This document shows, one piece after another, positions 11,758-22,900 of a DNA stretch of 64,000 nucleotides. The position numbers and the translations under genes were made by a program. Where the stretch lies: contig OZ005702.1 of NCBI GenBank assembly GCA_963930775.1, forward strand, positions 2,418,001 to 2,482,000, in the 5' to 3' direction. The notes under the pieces are model-generated. The model was not told where the DNA came from. It was given only the letters and a program-made list of their open reading frames with translations, and searched no databases. Each line of letters begins with the position of its first letter. Within the stretch, counting starts at the first letter, position 1. This DNA is from Cliona cf. orientalis (lineage: Eukaryota > Porifera > Demospongiae > Clionaida > Clionaidae).

Positions 11758-12651
11758 TCACTGAACATAAATCTCCAGTAGTTCAATTGGTGTATTTTCA
11801 TTGTCTATGCCTTCATTGCCACAAATATGCACCTCTATATCATCAACTGTTGGTGTAGGAATGTCAATAGAAAACCAAGGGGGAGACTTATTGGTGCAGC
11901 AGGTACCTTCGTTATCACATTGCTCACCATCCCACAATTTATCGCTGGTATATATATGGTTGTGTCTGTAGTGCTCATCCTTATTTGCTGATTCACAGAA
12001 GTACCTATCACCAACAAATGATGGTGGAGGGGTAGTGCCGGGAGAATCTGAACAAGGACAGTTGTATATATTTGAATTAGGGTGGCTTATCTCACTCCAA
12101 CCGCCGGCAAACGTCCATATGTGGTTACGAGGGTTACCATACGTCATGCTTATGCCATCAACATATGCACCATCAATCGACCCATGACCAGACTGGAATG
12201 CATCTGTACTCGACAGTTGATAGCCAATGATTCTCCCACACACTTTGCTATACTGACGACTGGTAGGAAACGTTTTACGCGAACAAGTTGCAGTTCGACC
12301 GCAAGCCCTGATAGTATTGGCTCTGTATTCCTGCCATTCAACTGGGCAGTTTTGCTGTGGATCGGTCATATTAATGTAGGCAACTTGATGTCACTGACCT
12401 GGCCCACAATAATCACTTATAGCTGCTACTTGCAGGTAGTTTATTAGTAACATTTGGATGTCATTTTTAATGCTCTCTAAACCAACCTGTCTGGCCTCAT
12501 CAGATGGACACATACTGGAGCTCTCTCCAGGTATGATCATAGGACTCAGTGCAGCTCTATCAATTCCCATAACCAGCGATAAAGACAGCAGCAAGGCTAC
12601 TGAAACAGTGAAGAAGGCTTTGTTATATCCTTCAATGTTGAAGCTGGCCAT
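11758..12651 (-). pseudogene. Cys-rich secreted/anchored protein of a sponge-type family, one in-frame stop
   Basis: From ATG 12651 to TGA 11758 there is one frame of 298 codons, interrupted only by a TGA at 12393-12391. The N-terminus MASFNIEGYNKAFF, then a hydrophobic run (SVALLLSLSLVMG), is a signal peptide or signal anchor. The rest holds paired Cys motifs: NCPVEWQEYRANTIRACGR, KVCGRIIGYQLSSTDAF, SIDGAYVDGISMTYGNPR, HIWTFAGGW, NCPCSDSPG, FVGDRYFCES, LWDGEQCDNEGTCC, DIEVHICGNEG and the C-terminal PIELLEIYVQ. I recall this arrangement (CPCxx…PPFVGxDYFC…DDIEVRIC…ELVEIYVQ) as a multigene family common in sponge and cnidarian genomes, function unknown. The stop falls where family members have Trp after CGPGQ (TGG to TGA), and the conserved VAYINMTDPQQNCP follows in the same frame. 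It is thus a recent null allele, a new pseudogene or a sequence error. No introns are needed. Confidence 0.7.
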
Positions 12652-13413
12652 GACTTCAGGGTAGTGAGATCGATGTTGTATGCACTTCGTGTTGTTTGAT
12701 TTGTCGAGTGCTACTTGCTTCAAGCAGAAATCTGAAAGTCTCAGGTCAAGACTACTCTATTTATAGATTTCCTGTACATATTATTAGTATTAAATTTGCA
12801 GTGCATGCATATTACCTATATATCTAACTAGTTAGCGTGTATGCTGTAAAAATAAAATGGGCTGTATCAAACCAATAGTTATCATGGGATGCCTCATGCA
12901 GTTACGAGCCTGAATGTCTTATGACAGTTAATCAAATTAGTATGGAGTAAACAAGGCGGCTGAAAGTTGTACATTATGATGTCCTCCCCTACACTTGGTC
13001 TATAGGAATTTGAGGGGAGGTAATTAATTATTTTACCTGAGAAAATTATGCAGTGCATGCATATTACCTATAGCTAACCAGCTAACTAGCACTCGCACAT
13101 TGTAAAAATAGAATGGGTTATTAAAAAAGGTATGGGTTGCCTCAGTTAATTGCAAGAGCGTCTCTGCGTGACTGTCATGACAGTTAATATAATCATAGAG
13201 TCGGTAGACTCTATAAGTAGGGATGGCCCGGATATGCCATATATGTAATACATTACAAATACCCAAATATCTCAAAAAAGGTACTTTTGTGAAATTTTTA
13301 AGTGTGAAAATCAGAATCTCCAGTGAATTATCTATCTAACAAGACCAAGACCATCCATCAGTTCAATTGTACATGCCAGAACCAGATGTTTAAAAAATAG
13401 CCATTTGTCAAGG

Positions 13414-13449
13414 TTTCTTTCTTTCTTCTTTCTTTCTTTCTTTCTTTCT
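13414..13449. repeat. (TTTC)n microsatellite
   Basis: A run of tttc units with one imperfection (ttcttc), inside a diverged repeat also seen near 9250. Confidence 0.85.
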
Positions 13450-13852
13450 AGTTTCTTCGGATAGCTCAAGATTTCCTTGACCTCTCATCTTAGCTTAAAC
13501 ATAAATCCATTCCATTTAGTAGCGCGCAGTGCAGTGGCACGCTAATTTTGCGTTATCTTGATAGTTACGTAATAGTGGGTGTGTACGGTTCATTGACAAT
13601 AATTGGGCGTATCTGACACGCCATTTTGTGATATAATGCGCATGCTCAGAATGTGTTGCCACGAAAGAGTCTCATAATTTGCTACATCGATATCGGCCGC
13701 CTAACGCTGTCAACCTCTTCAGGAACGCAAGCCTTTAACGAGGGGCGTGGCTAAGAATTTTGCGCAGATATGATCTTCATTCTTCTACACTGGAATATTG
13801 ACAGCAGATTATGAAAGATGAATTATTCTGAGAGCAATAAAAAAGAATAGAG

Positions 13853-14167
13853 ACAAGTATAAAAACAATATAAAATTGAAGGATGAAGTAGGGATGGCAG
13901 GGTCAAAAAGTACACAAACAAGATTTGTAGGGATAATCACATCCAAATCCCTACACTTACTTTTAGAGGGGTGCAAAACAGTAATATCTTCCATAATTAT
14001 GCAAGTCAAGAGTGCTTAACGAAGAAGTTAGGTGCATGATAATCGAGAAAGCAAGTGTAGGGATGTATAGTGGACGTGATTATCCCTACAAGTCTTGTTT
14101 ATGTAGCTACTTTTTGACCCTGCCATCCCTACTTCATCCTTCAATTTTATATTGTTTTTATACTTGT
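13853..14167. mobile_element. Foldback element with arms of about 110 bp
   Basis: The left arm starts acaagtataaaaacaatata and includes aaattgaaggatgaagtagg, gatggcagggtcaaaaagta and gtagggataatcac. The right arm (about 14055-14167) is its complement, ending in gtttttatacttgt. A short unpaired centre lies near 13970-14050. No coding sequence is present; it is a non-autonomous foldback/MITE. Confidence 0.8.
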
Positions 14168-14586
14168 AATACTAGAATTATAGAATGTGAATTAAGTGAA
14201 GCTGGTCTTTCAAGCCAGACCCTCCTACAAAAACTGTGGCTTGCGAGACTTGATAGCGGAAGGACTGTTACTAGAACCGACGATCCATAGCTGCAGCCTG
14301 ACGAACACTAAACTATAGCAGATGATACACTAATGAATTAAAGAAACATCACATGCCATGGAGATGAAGCAGGATTTAGGTTGTGGGAAGCAACTGTGAC
14401 AAGGATATGAAAAGATTGTATGTACAGTGACTATTGTGGTTGTTACTGTAACAGTAGGAATGAAGGCTCAAAGATGGCATTAGGTCAATGGGAGGCAGGG
14501 AGGTCCAGGAGAGGGCCAAGCAAACTTGCCTGGAAAATACCTGAGATTAGTGGTAGAGTTGAAGAGTTGCTGTTATTATGGACAGG

Positions 14587-15024
14587 TACCGTATTTTCCC
14601 GCTATTAAGCGCATGCGCTTATATCTCCACAGGAAGAAAACCTGCGCTTAATAGCGAAGTGCGCCTAATAACGAGATGCGCCTAACAAAGAATAGCTGCA
14701 TCCAAGATCATTTAGGGGCGTGGCCAATCGATCGATCGCACAATCATTCGTGTTGCTGCATTCCGTCCAGCTCGAAATGGCGCTCATAGCTCGAAGAACC
14801 TGAGAATCGATAGTAGCCATCGTGATTTCGAGTAACTTGAAACGGCTGGAACCTTGGGCTAGCAAGAAAGTATGCAGATATCGAGGTCAAGGGTCACATA
14901 TGCGCTTATACGCAAAATGCGTCTGACAGCGAGTACTTAGGTCAGGAAAATGGCATGCGCTTATTTGTAAATAAAGAATATGCGCTTATAAGCGAGATGC
15001 GCCTAATAACGAGAAAATACGGTA
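14587..15024. mobile_element. TIR element with CCGTATTTTC…GAAAATACGG ends and TA flanks
   Basis: The left end is taccgtattttcccgctatt and the right end cctaataacgagaaaatacg, then gta. The outermost TA on each side looks like a TA target duplication, as used by Tc1/mariner-type transposases. Internally it repeats short modules around gcgcttat and aagcgagatgcgcctaa. No transposase is present. Confidence 0.75.
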
Positions 15025-15167
15025 TATTCATGGCCTGAACCATCTCCGTAATATTATACTGTAATAGTAAAAGCATGATATAATATGCGTTCTATAGGCT
15101 TATCACTGCTATCAATGCCTGGGCCTTGCAGTAGATACCAGTATGAGATTGACACGCTGGAGGGGAG

Positions 15168-15505
15168 AGTCAGAGGTCGACTACATGGAGTTCATAAATA
15201 ATATTAGGAAGAGCTGTATATAGAATCCCGAGCGAAGTGAGGGTTCTAGCTACTGAGCCCTGAGATAAAGCTGCTAAAAACATTTGTTGGTATATTTGGA
15301 TTGGTTGGCCACTTGGTTTCGTTTTCTTTTGCACACATTCCAGTGGGTTGACAGTATCAGCAACAAAAGGAGGTCTATATTAAATCAATTGTCTATTTTA
15401 TGACAATAAAATCTAAAGATACTATGCATGCCAATTGGCAGGCCACAGCGAGCAATATCGCTCACCATCAGCCTGCAGTGTGTGTGTCCGATCCCCCCGC
15501 CCCAA
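15168..15505. repeat. Dispersed repeat, copy 1
   Basis: It matches 18295-18715 over several blocks: gagctgtatatagaatcccg then agcgaagtgagggttct; ctgagccctgagataaagct; attggcaggccacagcgagc; and ctcaccatcagcctgcagtg. Both copies run into a C-rich tract at the same end. The type of element is not identified. Confidence 0.75.
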
Positions 15506-15656
15506 TAGGGGTAGTGGCCTGTCACGGACAGGTTATTCCTGTATAATATTTTTATGATCACCTAGAACTGTGCAGTACAAGACCTTAATTGGAGATGTAT
15601 GGTCGAATGCATCCCAATTAGGGTTTTGCAACTTGCTTGTAGGCCAGTGACCTGCA

Positions 15657-16557
15657 TACCGTATAGCGGGAAATTTTCGAGGGAGAAAACTTTCACGAAT
15701 TTTGCAATTTTTCAGCCATCCACGAAAATTTTCTCCATACCACACGCATTAAGTGACCAGTTTTAACATTCCGCGAAGGTTTTCTCCACAAAATGCTACG
15801 GTGGGGGCCATTCCAAACTTCCAATTTCTCGATTTGCATTTCTGAATTGGTCATTTCCAAATTCGTTTTTCATTTCAAAATCTTTACTTAGCTAAACCTT
15901 TATTTTAGCTAGCAATTAGACTGACTGTGCTCAATGGCTTCTGCGAACTGTGCGTACCCGTCTTTGAACATAGATAGAGCGAGCACTCAAACCAGATAGC
16001 ACACCGCGTCATAGTATCGGCGCGCGCACTTGGGGGTCAAAGGTCAACACTACGTGGTTCTCGATTTCTATTTCTGAACTGACGATTTCCAATCCTGCAT
16101 GGGCATTTCTAATTTGGTAGATTTCCTATTTCATTCTAGCTACATAGCGTTTGTATCCTTCCCTCCATTTAATCCTTCAGAAACAGATATCGACTCGACG
16201 AGAACACGTCACTGTTGACCTTTGACTCCTAGCCTGCGCGCCAGCATTAGAGTATGACGCGGTATGCTATCTGGTTTGAGTGCTCGCTGAGCTCTATCCT
16301 CTATCTATCCTCAAAGACACAAAGTTCGCGGAAGCTACCATTAAATACAGTAGTCTAGCTGCTGGCTAAAATGAAGGTTTTAATAAGTAAAGATTTTGAA
16401 ATGACAATTTTAGAAATACGAGTTTGGAAATGATCAATTCAGAAATGAATATCGAGAAATTGGGAGTTTGGAATGGCCCTTCTCGGTCACCGTAAAATGC
16501 TCCCTTCCTACCAATTTGCGAAAGTTTTCTCCCTCGAAAGTTTCCTGCTATACGGTA
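15657..16557. mobile_element. Large foldback (palindromic) TIR element, about 900 bp
   Basis: The ends are taccgtatagcgggaaattt with cgagggagaaaac at the left, and the complement near 16525-16557 (ctccctcgaaag, then tttcctgctatacggta). Further in, a second pair of arms faces each other. The pairs are ggccattccaaacttccaat (about 15807) with attgggagtttggaatggcc (about 16456), and gagcgagcactcaaaccaga (about 15977) with tctggtttgagtgctcgctg (about 16270). Nearly the whole element can thus fold on itself. TA flanks both ends. No transposase is present. Confidence 0.8.
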
Positions 16558-17106
16558 ATTATGATCATCTATATCCCTCATGATCAGATGGTAATAGCCA
16601 CACTCACTCACACACACACAGTACTAGAATCACTAGATGCTGGAAAGCTTGTACAGTCTGTCAAAAAGACAATGCAAGGTTTTTGTGACTTCTGTAAAGT
16701 CTATACATGTGCTACTACAGCTACCAGACAATAGCCACATGTTGAACAGACACCAGAGCCATTGATATCGTCTCCCTCTCCTTCCCCGTCTCCCTCTGCT
16801 GCCACCACTATTGCTACTGCTACTGCTACTTCTACTTCTACTGATCCCTTGACCACTCTGAGACATTTGATCATTATTGAGGGCACAATGATTCTCAACA
16901 TTAGGTACTGAGGTAGAGTGCACTCACGAACAACGAGATAAGTTTTTAATACAAATGTGTGTACTAGAGAATAGAATGGATTTTTAAAATGCATGTAGAC
17001 GGCACCAAACTACTACCCTCAGTTTATATTCATGCTGGAGCCAGAGATATGCCACTCATTGTGGGGCTACAGCTTCAGAAAGGAAGTTGCCCGTGCCCAA
17101 GCTGGA

Positions 17107-17228
17107 CAATTCACTCAGCTATATAGGTCAGCCCCATTCCCAAGCTATTGTCTAAAGAGGCTACACGAACGGAATGTGGCAATTTGGTTACTTCTGCATA
17201 AAATTGATGTGCACTCAGGAATAATATT
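17107..17228. repeat. Inverted copy of 9654-9770
   Basis: The sequence caattcactcagct … gtcagccccattcccaagct … cacgaacggaatgtggcaat … gtgcactcaggaataatatt is the reverse complement of 9654-9770 with few changes. The two copies lie 7.4 kb apart. No ends typical of a known element were found. Confidence 0.8.
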
Positions 17229-17473
17229 AAGTATTATTGAGCCAACTGGCTGTAGGTGGGGAGAGGAGGGGAGTCCATTAACGCACTCAGCTGATCAGCT
17301 GCTAGTCAAAACTGACTATCATTGATCATGAGGATACAGCTACGTTTGGTAAGTGACAACCAATGAAGAAGTGTTTTTGGGCGAGGCTATGTATGACACT
17401 GGTATTATAGTGATGGATGTAAGGGCTTTTAATTAAAATGAAAAGAAGAGATGTGTATCATTAACCACTTAGT

Positions 17474-17593
17474 GGTATAGGGCTTATATTATGCATGGGG
17501 GGAAGGGCTCCCACACTGTTGATGTGTGTTGTATGTGGCTGGGGCCAAAGCTTTGAAGCTTCGTGATTGTACCCTGTAATTACCTGCATCCCT
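17474..17593. repeat. Direct copy of 10243-10402
   Basis: Shared blocks include gtatagggcttatat, gctcccacact, and gtggctggggccaaagcttt with gaagcttcgtgattgtaccc. The copy at 10.2 kb carries an extra AT-rich tract. It forms part of the same set of paired repeats as 9654/17107, but in direct orientation. Confidence 0.75.
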
Positions 17594-17995
17594 GTCTCAA
17601 CACATTCTCTTTAATTTCATCCAATTCTCTTTTGCAAGACTTGGGCTAAAATTGGTCATTTTCACAGCAATTTTTAATGAAATTAGTAAAAATCATTCGT
17701 TTCTTTAGCATGGATGCTGGACAAATGATGTAAAGTAATAGTAATTCAACAAATTGTCAAAATAGGAATGATTCTTCTCAATTCTTCAGGAACACTACAA
17801 TCTAAGAGAATACAAAAAATACCTTAAATTTTTAGTATAGCACCTAAAAAATCAACAAATATTTCTCAAAAAGGAAAACATCCATTAGTTTTTACACTCC
17901 ATGTCCTCCCTTGAGCATCACTGCTTGAAATATCAGACAGTGAGTAGAATTTAAGTGCCAAGGCAGCTCAGAGTCATCGATATTGAGTGTAGGTG

Positions 17996-18052
17996 TCATT
18001 TAATATCCAGGAACTAGCTAGCTGAGCTAGCTAGTTCCTGGATATTAAATGA
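17996..18052. repeat. Perfect palindrome, 28-base arms with a 1-base centre
   Basis: Reading outward from the central g at 18024, both arms match with no mismatch: tcatttaatatccaggaact then agctagct, and the exact complement. Transcribed, it would form a perfect 28-bp hairpin with almost no loop. No flanking target duplication was seen. Confidence 0.9.
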
Positions 18053-18082
18053 AGCACTAAAAACGGACAGGCTTACCAAATA

Positions 18083-18127
18083 GCATAGATAATTAAGACT
18101 GCGTAACGCAGTCTTAATTATCTATGC
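18083..18127. repeat. Perfect palindrome, 22-base arms with a 1-base centre
   Basis: gcatagataattaagactgc gt, a single a, then the exact complement. It lies 30 bases beyond the palindrome at 17996-18052 and is unrelated to it in sequence. Confidence 0.9.
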
Positions 18128-18294
18128 AAATAGTAGGTGCAGATAATCATCCTTTTGAATCCTCTCTTTCTGCCGTCTACCGGATCTCGAGATACCACCA
18201 TCGCGCTGTGACACTGAAGATACACAGTAGCCCTCGAACCCAGATTCACTGTGAGAAAGGCAGCTGCTTCCAAGATCACACGTTTGTAATATAT

Positions 18295-18715
18295 AGTCAG
18301 AGATCGACTGCGTGGAATTCATAAAATTTTAATAATAGTTAGACACTGTTTAGGAGGTTTCTACATGATTTAGAAGATCGAAGAGCTGTATATAGAATCC
18401 CGAGCGAAGTGAGGGTTCTACTGAGCCCTGAGATAAAGCTGCTAGCTAAACACTGTTTTTGTTGGCTGGCCCACTTGGTTTCATTTTCTTTTGTGTTCAT
18501 TCCAGTAGGTTGATTTATTGCTGTGTTGTCTAAATTAAATCTGTGCTCTAATGCAGTATTAGCAACAAAAGGGGATCCATTAAAATTAATTGTCTGTTTA
18601 AAATCTAGAGATAGCTACAGTAACTCTGCCAATTGGCAGGCCACAGCGAGCAATTTTGCTCACCATCAGCCTGCAGTGTTTGTGTTCCCCCCCCCCCCCC
18701 CCCCCCCCCCCAGCC
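18295..18715. repeat. Dispersed repeat, copy 2
   Basis: The partner of 15168-15505, with additional sequence in the middle. It ends in a run of 25 C residues (18687-18711), which is a likely sequencing and assembly weak point. Confidence 0.75.
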
Positions 18716-19013
18716 CCCAGCAGCTAGGGCCTAGGGTAGTGCTTTAATGTACATGAATGTAGTATCTATGACGCAATCACGCGTGTGTAAATGCATAATA
18801 ACAGTAAACAAGTAAACAAAAGTTTCCCCTACCTGACTGATATTGATAAATGGAGATTTATATCACTTTCTAATGACACTTAATCTACTTGCTCAGCAAA
18901 TTTATTTCTGTAGCTTTTGAGAAAAGATCACATTCTCATTAACTTCCATTACTTCCTCTTTTATACTGCTCTGACTATTGGGCCTCCTGGCCTCTACTAT
19001 TAATACCGTATAT

Positions 19014-19231
19014 CTGGAAATATTGGCGGGAATTAAATTTGGCGGTTGAGCCCAAAATCGCTATTGCAAGAATATTGGTGGATTTAAATTTGGCGGTTCA
19101 GTACGGGATCATCATACGTATATTATATGTGAGTAAGAAATTTTGGCGGATTTTAATTTGGTGGTTGTAATAATAATGGACCACCAAACCGCCAAATTTA
19201 ATTCCCTGCTAAATTTTCTGGCTATAGGATA
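19014..19231. mobile_element. Short TIR element with ACCGTATAT end
   Basis: The left end taccgtatatctggaaatat, then tggcgggaatt, faces ccgccaaatttaattccctg and aaattttctggctatagg at the right. Inside, tttggcgg and aatttggcgg modules repeat. The right end is less perfect than the left. No coding sequence is present. Confidence 0.65.
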
Positions 19232-19374
19232 ATAATAATAATAATTATTATTAGTATTATACGCGGTATGGATGGGAGGGGCTGGGGCTTTGGGGATGGA
19301 TTGCCAATGGAGCAGGATTAGTCTCTTAGACTAGGGCTTGTCTATGAAAGGGGTAAAAATTACTAATGGTTGGC

Positions 19375-19570
19375 AGCAGCGGTGGTGTAGTGGTTGGGGC
19401 TCTTGTGTGCTGAACAGAGTGTAGCAGGTTCAAATCGCGCTTTATACTTTGATTTTTTTTCTTCTCGAAGTTTTAAGTTCTCGTGCTAAACGAACGACCT
19501 TTTCCCAATTAATGTACCCGTGTCGCGGTTATCTTAAAGCGTGATGACCATAACCACGACAAATAGGCTG
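19375..19570 (+). repeat. tRNA-derived SINE
   Basis: An A box (tggtgtagtgg, 19382-19392) and a B box (ggttcaaatcg, 19428-19438) are spaced as in a tRNA. They are followed by a T-rich stretch and a tail with aacgaccttttcccaa and gcgtgatgaccat. The tail matches 3490-3558, which supports a dispersed SINE family in this genome. Confidence 0.6.
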
Positions 19571-19907
19571 AGCAATAGTCAGTACATGATAATTAATAAT
19601 AAATTTAATAATGGTGGCTGTATTATAATAATAGACTGAGTCAGTGGAATATTTATAACTTTCAAGGGAATGTGTATTATATTATAATAATTATTATAAT
19701 ATATTATAAATATCAAAGGGTCACATTACACTGTTTATTGAATAACAGTAATATGAAGTACAAAGAATAGAAGAGATCATGACACTGAGAGAGATACTGA
19801 TTGAATTTCAGTCCCAGGCTGTGGTTGTGCATGTGTAGCTAGATAACACTTGTTATGAGCAGCTCACTGCTCACTAAAATGGGTTCATGTGATGTTGGTG
19901 TTTGCTC

Positions 19908-22900
19908 TCACAGCCACTGCACTTGAGGGTGAGGCATGTGGAACTTCGGAACAGTCACACGAAAACTCTTATCTGTGAGGAAAAATATACATGTATGTTC
20001 ACGTTGATTGGTAAGTGGGATAATTATGCAAAGTCATTCTGCATTGTGTATGGTGCTAGAGAAGAAATATTGGTAGCACAAAATTGGCAAAGAATGACCA
20101 CTTGATAAAGTACTGTCAAATTAATTAATGATCTCCATATACAATAGTTATCTGCTTATTTGTACCAGTATAAGCATAACTCACTTCTGTTGAGGTATTT
20201 CATCAAGAAGTAGCCCTCCATTTGACAGTATTCCTCCTCGTCAAACATGGTGCAGCTGGAGTACTGGTAGAGGTCGCCGGGATTAAAGGTCGGCTGTTCC
20301 CCTATCACACCCTCACCATCCACATCCTCTGTTCTACCGTCGGAGAAGGTGATTGACCAATGACGACGCAATAGCTGACAGCTCTCTGCAAAGGTGAGTA
20401 ATTTTATATAATAATAAGGCCACTTCAACTGCTATTGTTGTTTCACGGGCCCGACCGACCCTCTAATTTGCAGATTTGAAAATAAAATAAAAATGATTAA
20501 ATGCATAAGTGCGCATGCGCAATGGCGTCGATGAATGCTTGGCCCAGTGTATCTATTAAACGAGGTGGATCGCCGGTCATTTCTCATAAGATTGTTAAGT
20601 GCGAGTGGACAGATACACTTGGGGCGATCATAGAGAGGGTGGACCCGAGTTTGAGCCACAAGAAATCAGCAACTTTAATTGCTCTTTTTTTTTCAAACCA
20701 ACCTACCGACCCTAAACTTTTGTCTGGTATGCCCGTGAAACAACTACTGCAGTTGAAGTGGCCTAATTATTATGATTTTTTTGTGATACATACATGTGTA
20801 CATACAATCAATCAAGAGTAAATACTAAGGAGGGGAAGAGAGTATGGAATGCGCTATAATTATGCTCCATATAAGATATTTTTGGAAAGTCATATGCCAG
20901 GAATTCAAAAATTGATCAATGGAGCACTCGCTTCATATGGCACATTGTGGGTGTGGCCTCGAGTGCAAGCTAATACGAGCTCGATTTTGACTGAAAACGC
21001 TAGCAGATCACAATATACATGTAAAATGAGCATTCTTCACAGTCCTGAGAAAAATCAAGTGTTTAGCCCCTTGGGCTAGTCATGTGCACAAGGCGGGAAG
21101 TCACATTACTCGCCAAAAACATAGTACACGGCGTTTGACACTCTCTTTCTCTCCTTATTAGTTACTCTTGGTACAACATACATGTATGATGGGATAGGTG
21201 AAAATATTCATAAAATATCGTAAATTTGTAAAGCTTATAATTCGTAGTTGCTGATAGTTAACCCTCGGCGCATGCGCGAGGGTTACGGTAGTCGTTCTGT
21301 GTGTGAGTGAGTGAGTGAGTGTGTGTGTCTGTTACCACGCTAGCTGCTACATACCTGTTTTATACGTTGAAAACAAGGTGCCATTAGGCTTTTCGTCGTA
21401 GATACAATATATGCATTGTGTGAATTTCGTTGAAAATGCTTTGTTCAAAAGTTCTGGCAACATTTTCTGACCACCACGGCCTTCTTCGCTTCTTGTCGAG
21501 TTCTCTCTCGATGAAAGAGATAGTAGCCGCTTCATTTCAAGAAGATTAGTGTGTAGCTCAAGCGATAGTTCTTGTAACTCGACTGACTCATCACTAGTCA
21601 CAGTAGGCTGTCAACTACGCTTCTTGGCTTTACTGTATACTAGATCTGCTGATCTGGCATGCACGTGGTACTATTGCGTAATACCTTGCAATCCGTAATG
21701 CATTCTTGTGGTCATAGTTTCTCTCTACAACACTGCTAACAGCAACAGAGTGTTGCAGGGCTTAGCTTGCAATGTAGACTAGTCACTACTGCAATAAATC
21801 TCACAGCGCCGAGGGTTTAGCACCAATGGTGTTCATTATGAAATCAATCTTACGTGAATTAGTAACCAGTATCTTTCCTGAACTGTTTCATGCAAGTGGT
21901 AATTAAGTACTATCACATGACATGTATTATCATTAAATACCTCGAGAGTATAATATTATGTTACCTTCCTGAGGGGCATCTTCATCCATCTTGATACTAC
22001 ATGTACATGTAAGAGAGAAAATTAATACAATGGTAAGTTGTAACACGTGGTCTGTGATCGTCTTCTGTGTGTACCTTATCCAGTAGGAGTAGCTGGCTCC
22101 CTGGAGCATCTGCTGCAGTCGATGGGGAATGTCAAAATGATTGAACACATAGCGAGTATTCCACATCCCAAACGAGGGATCTAGTGCCACACCCACATTC
22201 ACTGTCATGTGACGAGTCGTCGCTACACAGTCTGGGTGGTTGTTGAATCTACATTGAAGAAAATAATAATACTATTATTTTAACATGTTTGCCATAATGA
22301 TTACGAATCCTTCATGTCTATATTATACCTCATGATGAATGTGCTGTCCATGACGGGACAGGTCTTGATGTACTTGGCCTGTTCCAACAGCCAATCACTG
22401 AAGCACTGGGCTATATAATAAGTATATGTACATGTAATTATTATTATTAAGTGCAATTAACTATGCACTGTATAATAATGTATACTATAGTACAAGCCTT
22501 GTAACAAAGGCTCATAAAAGTTGGCGTAATGTCAATCAGTAGCCCAGACCAGAATATGCACTGTATAATATTAATGCAGTGTCCCAGGCAAGCACCCACT
22601 CCCAGGGTAAGCGCCTATGCGGGCCAAAATCGCGATGTATGTTTAAGCGCCCATGGGTGCTTACCCGGGACACTACGGTATGTATACTGTAGCCCAGACC
22701 CTCAATGTAGCATGTTGAAAAGATTTTCATTTCAGCACACAACATTGAATAGCTGGAATGGCCCGGGGAAAAGGAACATGCATGCACATGTACATGTATG
22801 TACCTTCTCCCACTAAACCAACTGAGCAGTCCTCGATGATTTTGCTGTGACCCACTCGCAGTGATGAAGGTTGGAAACCAAGCTGTTTCCATGGCTACAA

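Larger units (their letters stand above)
12652..19907. other. 7.2-kb gene-free block of nested repeats
   Basis: I find no supported gene. The block holds foldback and TIR elements (13853-14167, 14587-15024, 15657-16557, 19014-19231), a repeat pair (15168-15505 and 18295-18715), copies of pieces from 9.6-10.4 kb, two perfect palindromes, simple repeats and a SINE. Short open frames such as 16633-16923 (Ser/Arg/Gly low complexity) and 17032-17325 overlap repeats and show no domain. Confidence 0.5.

Noticed and set aside
12342-12398. A 57-bp intron (GTCAGT…CCCAG) in the Cys-rich gene that would skip the in-frame stop
   Set aside because: Its length is a multiple of three, so frame agreement proves nothing. 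It would also remove VAYINMTDPQQNCP, which looks conserved in the family.
16633-16994. A Ser/Arg/Gly-rich protein on the minus strand
   Set aside because: The composition follows from a low-complexity tct/gct/act run. There is no domain and no partner exon, and two frames are equally open.
20501-20821. A plus-strand open frame of 106 codons
   Set aside because: It lies within the MITE at 20418-20763 and runs across its end; no transposase-like motif.
21347-21601. A minus-strand open frame of 84 codons
   Set aside because: It is inside the 21259-21820 element, has no recognisable domain, and the element is absent from the duplicate locus.
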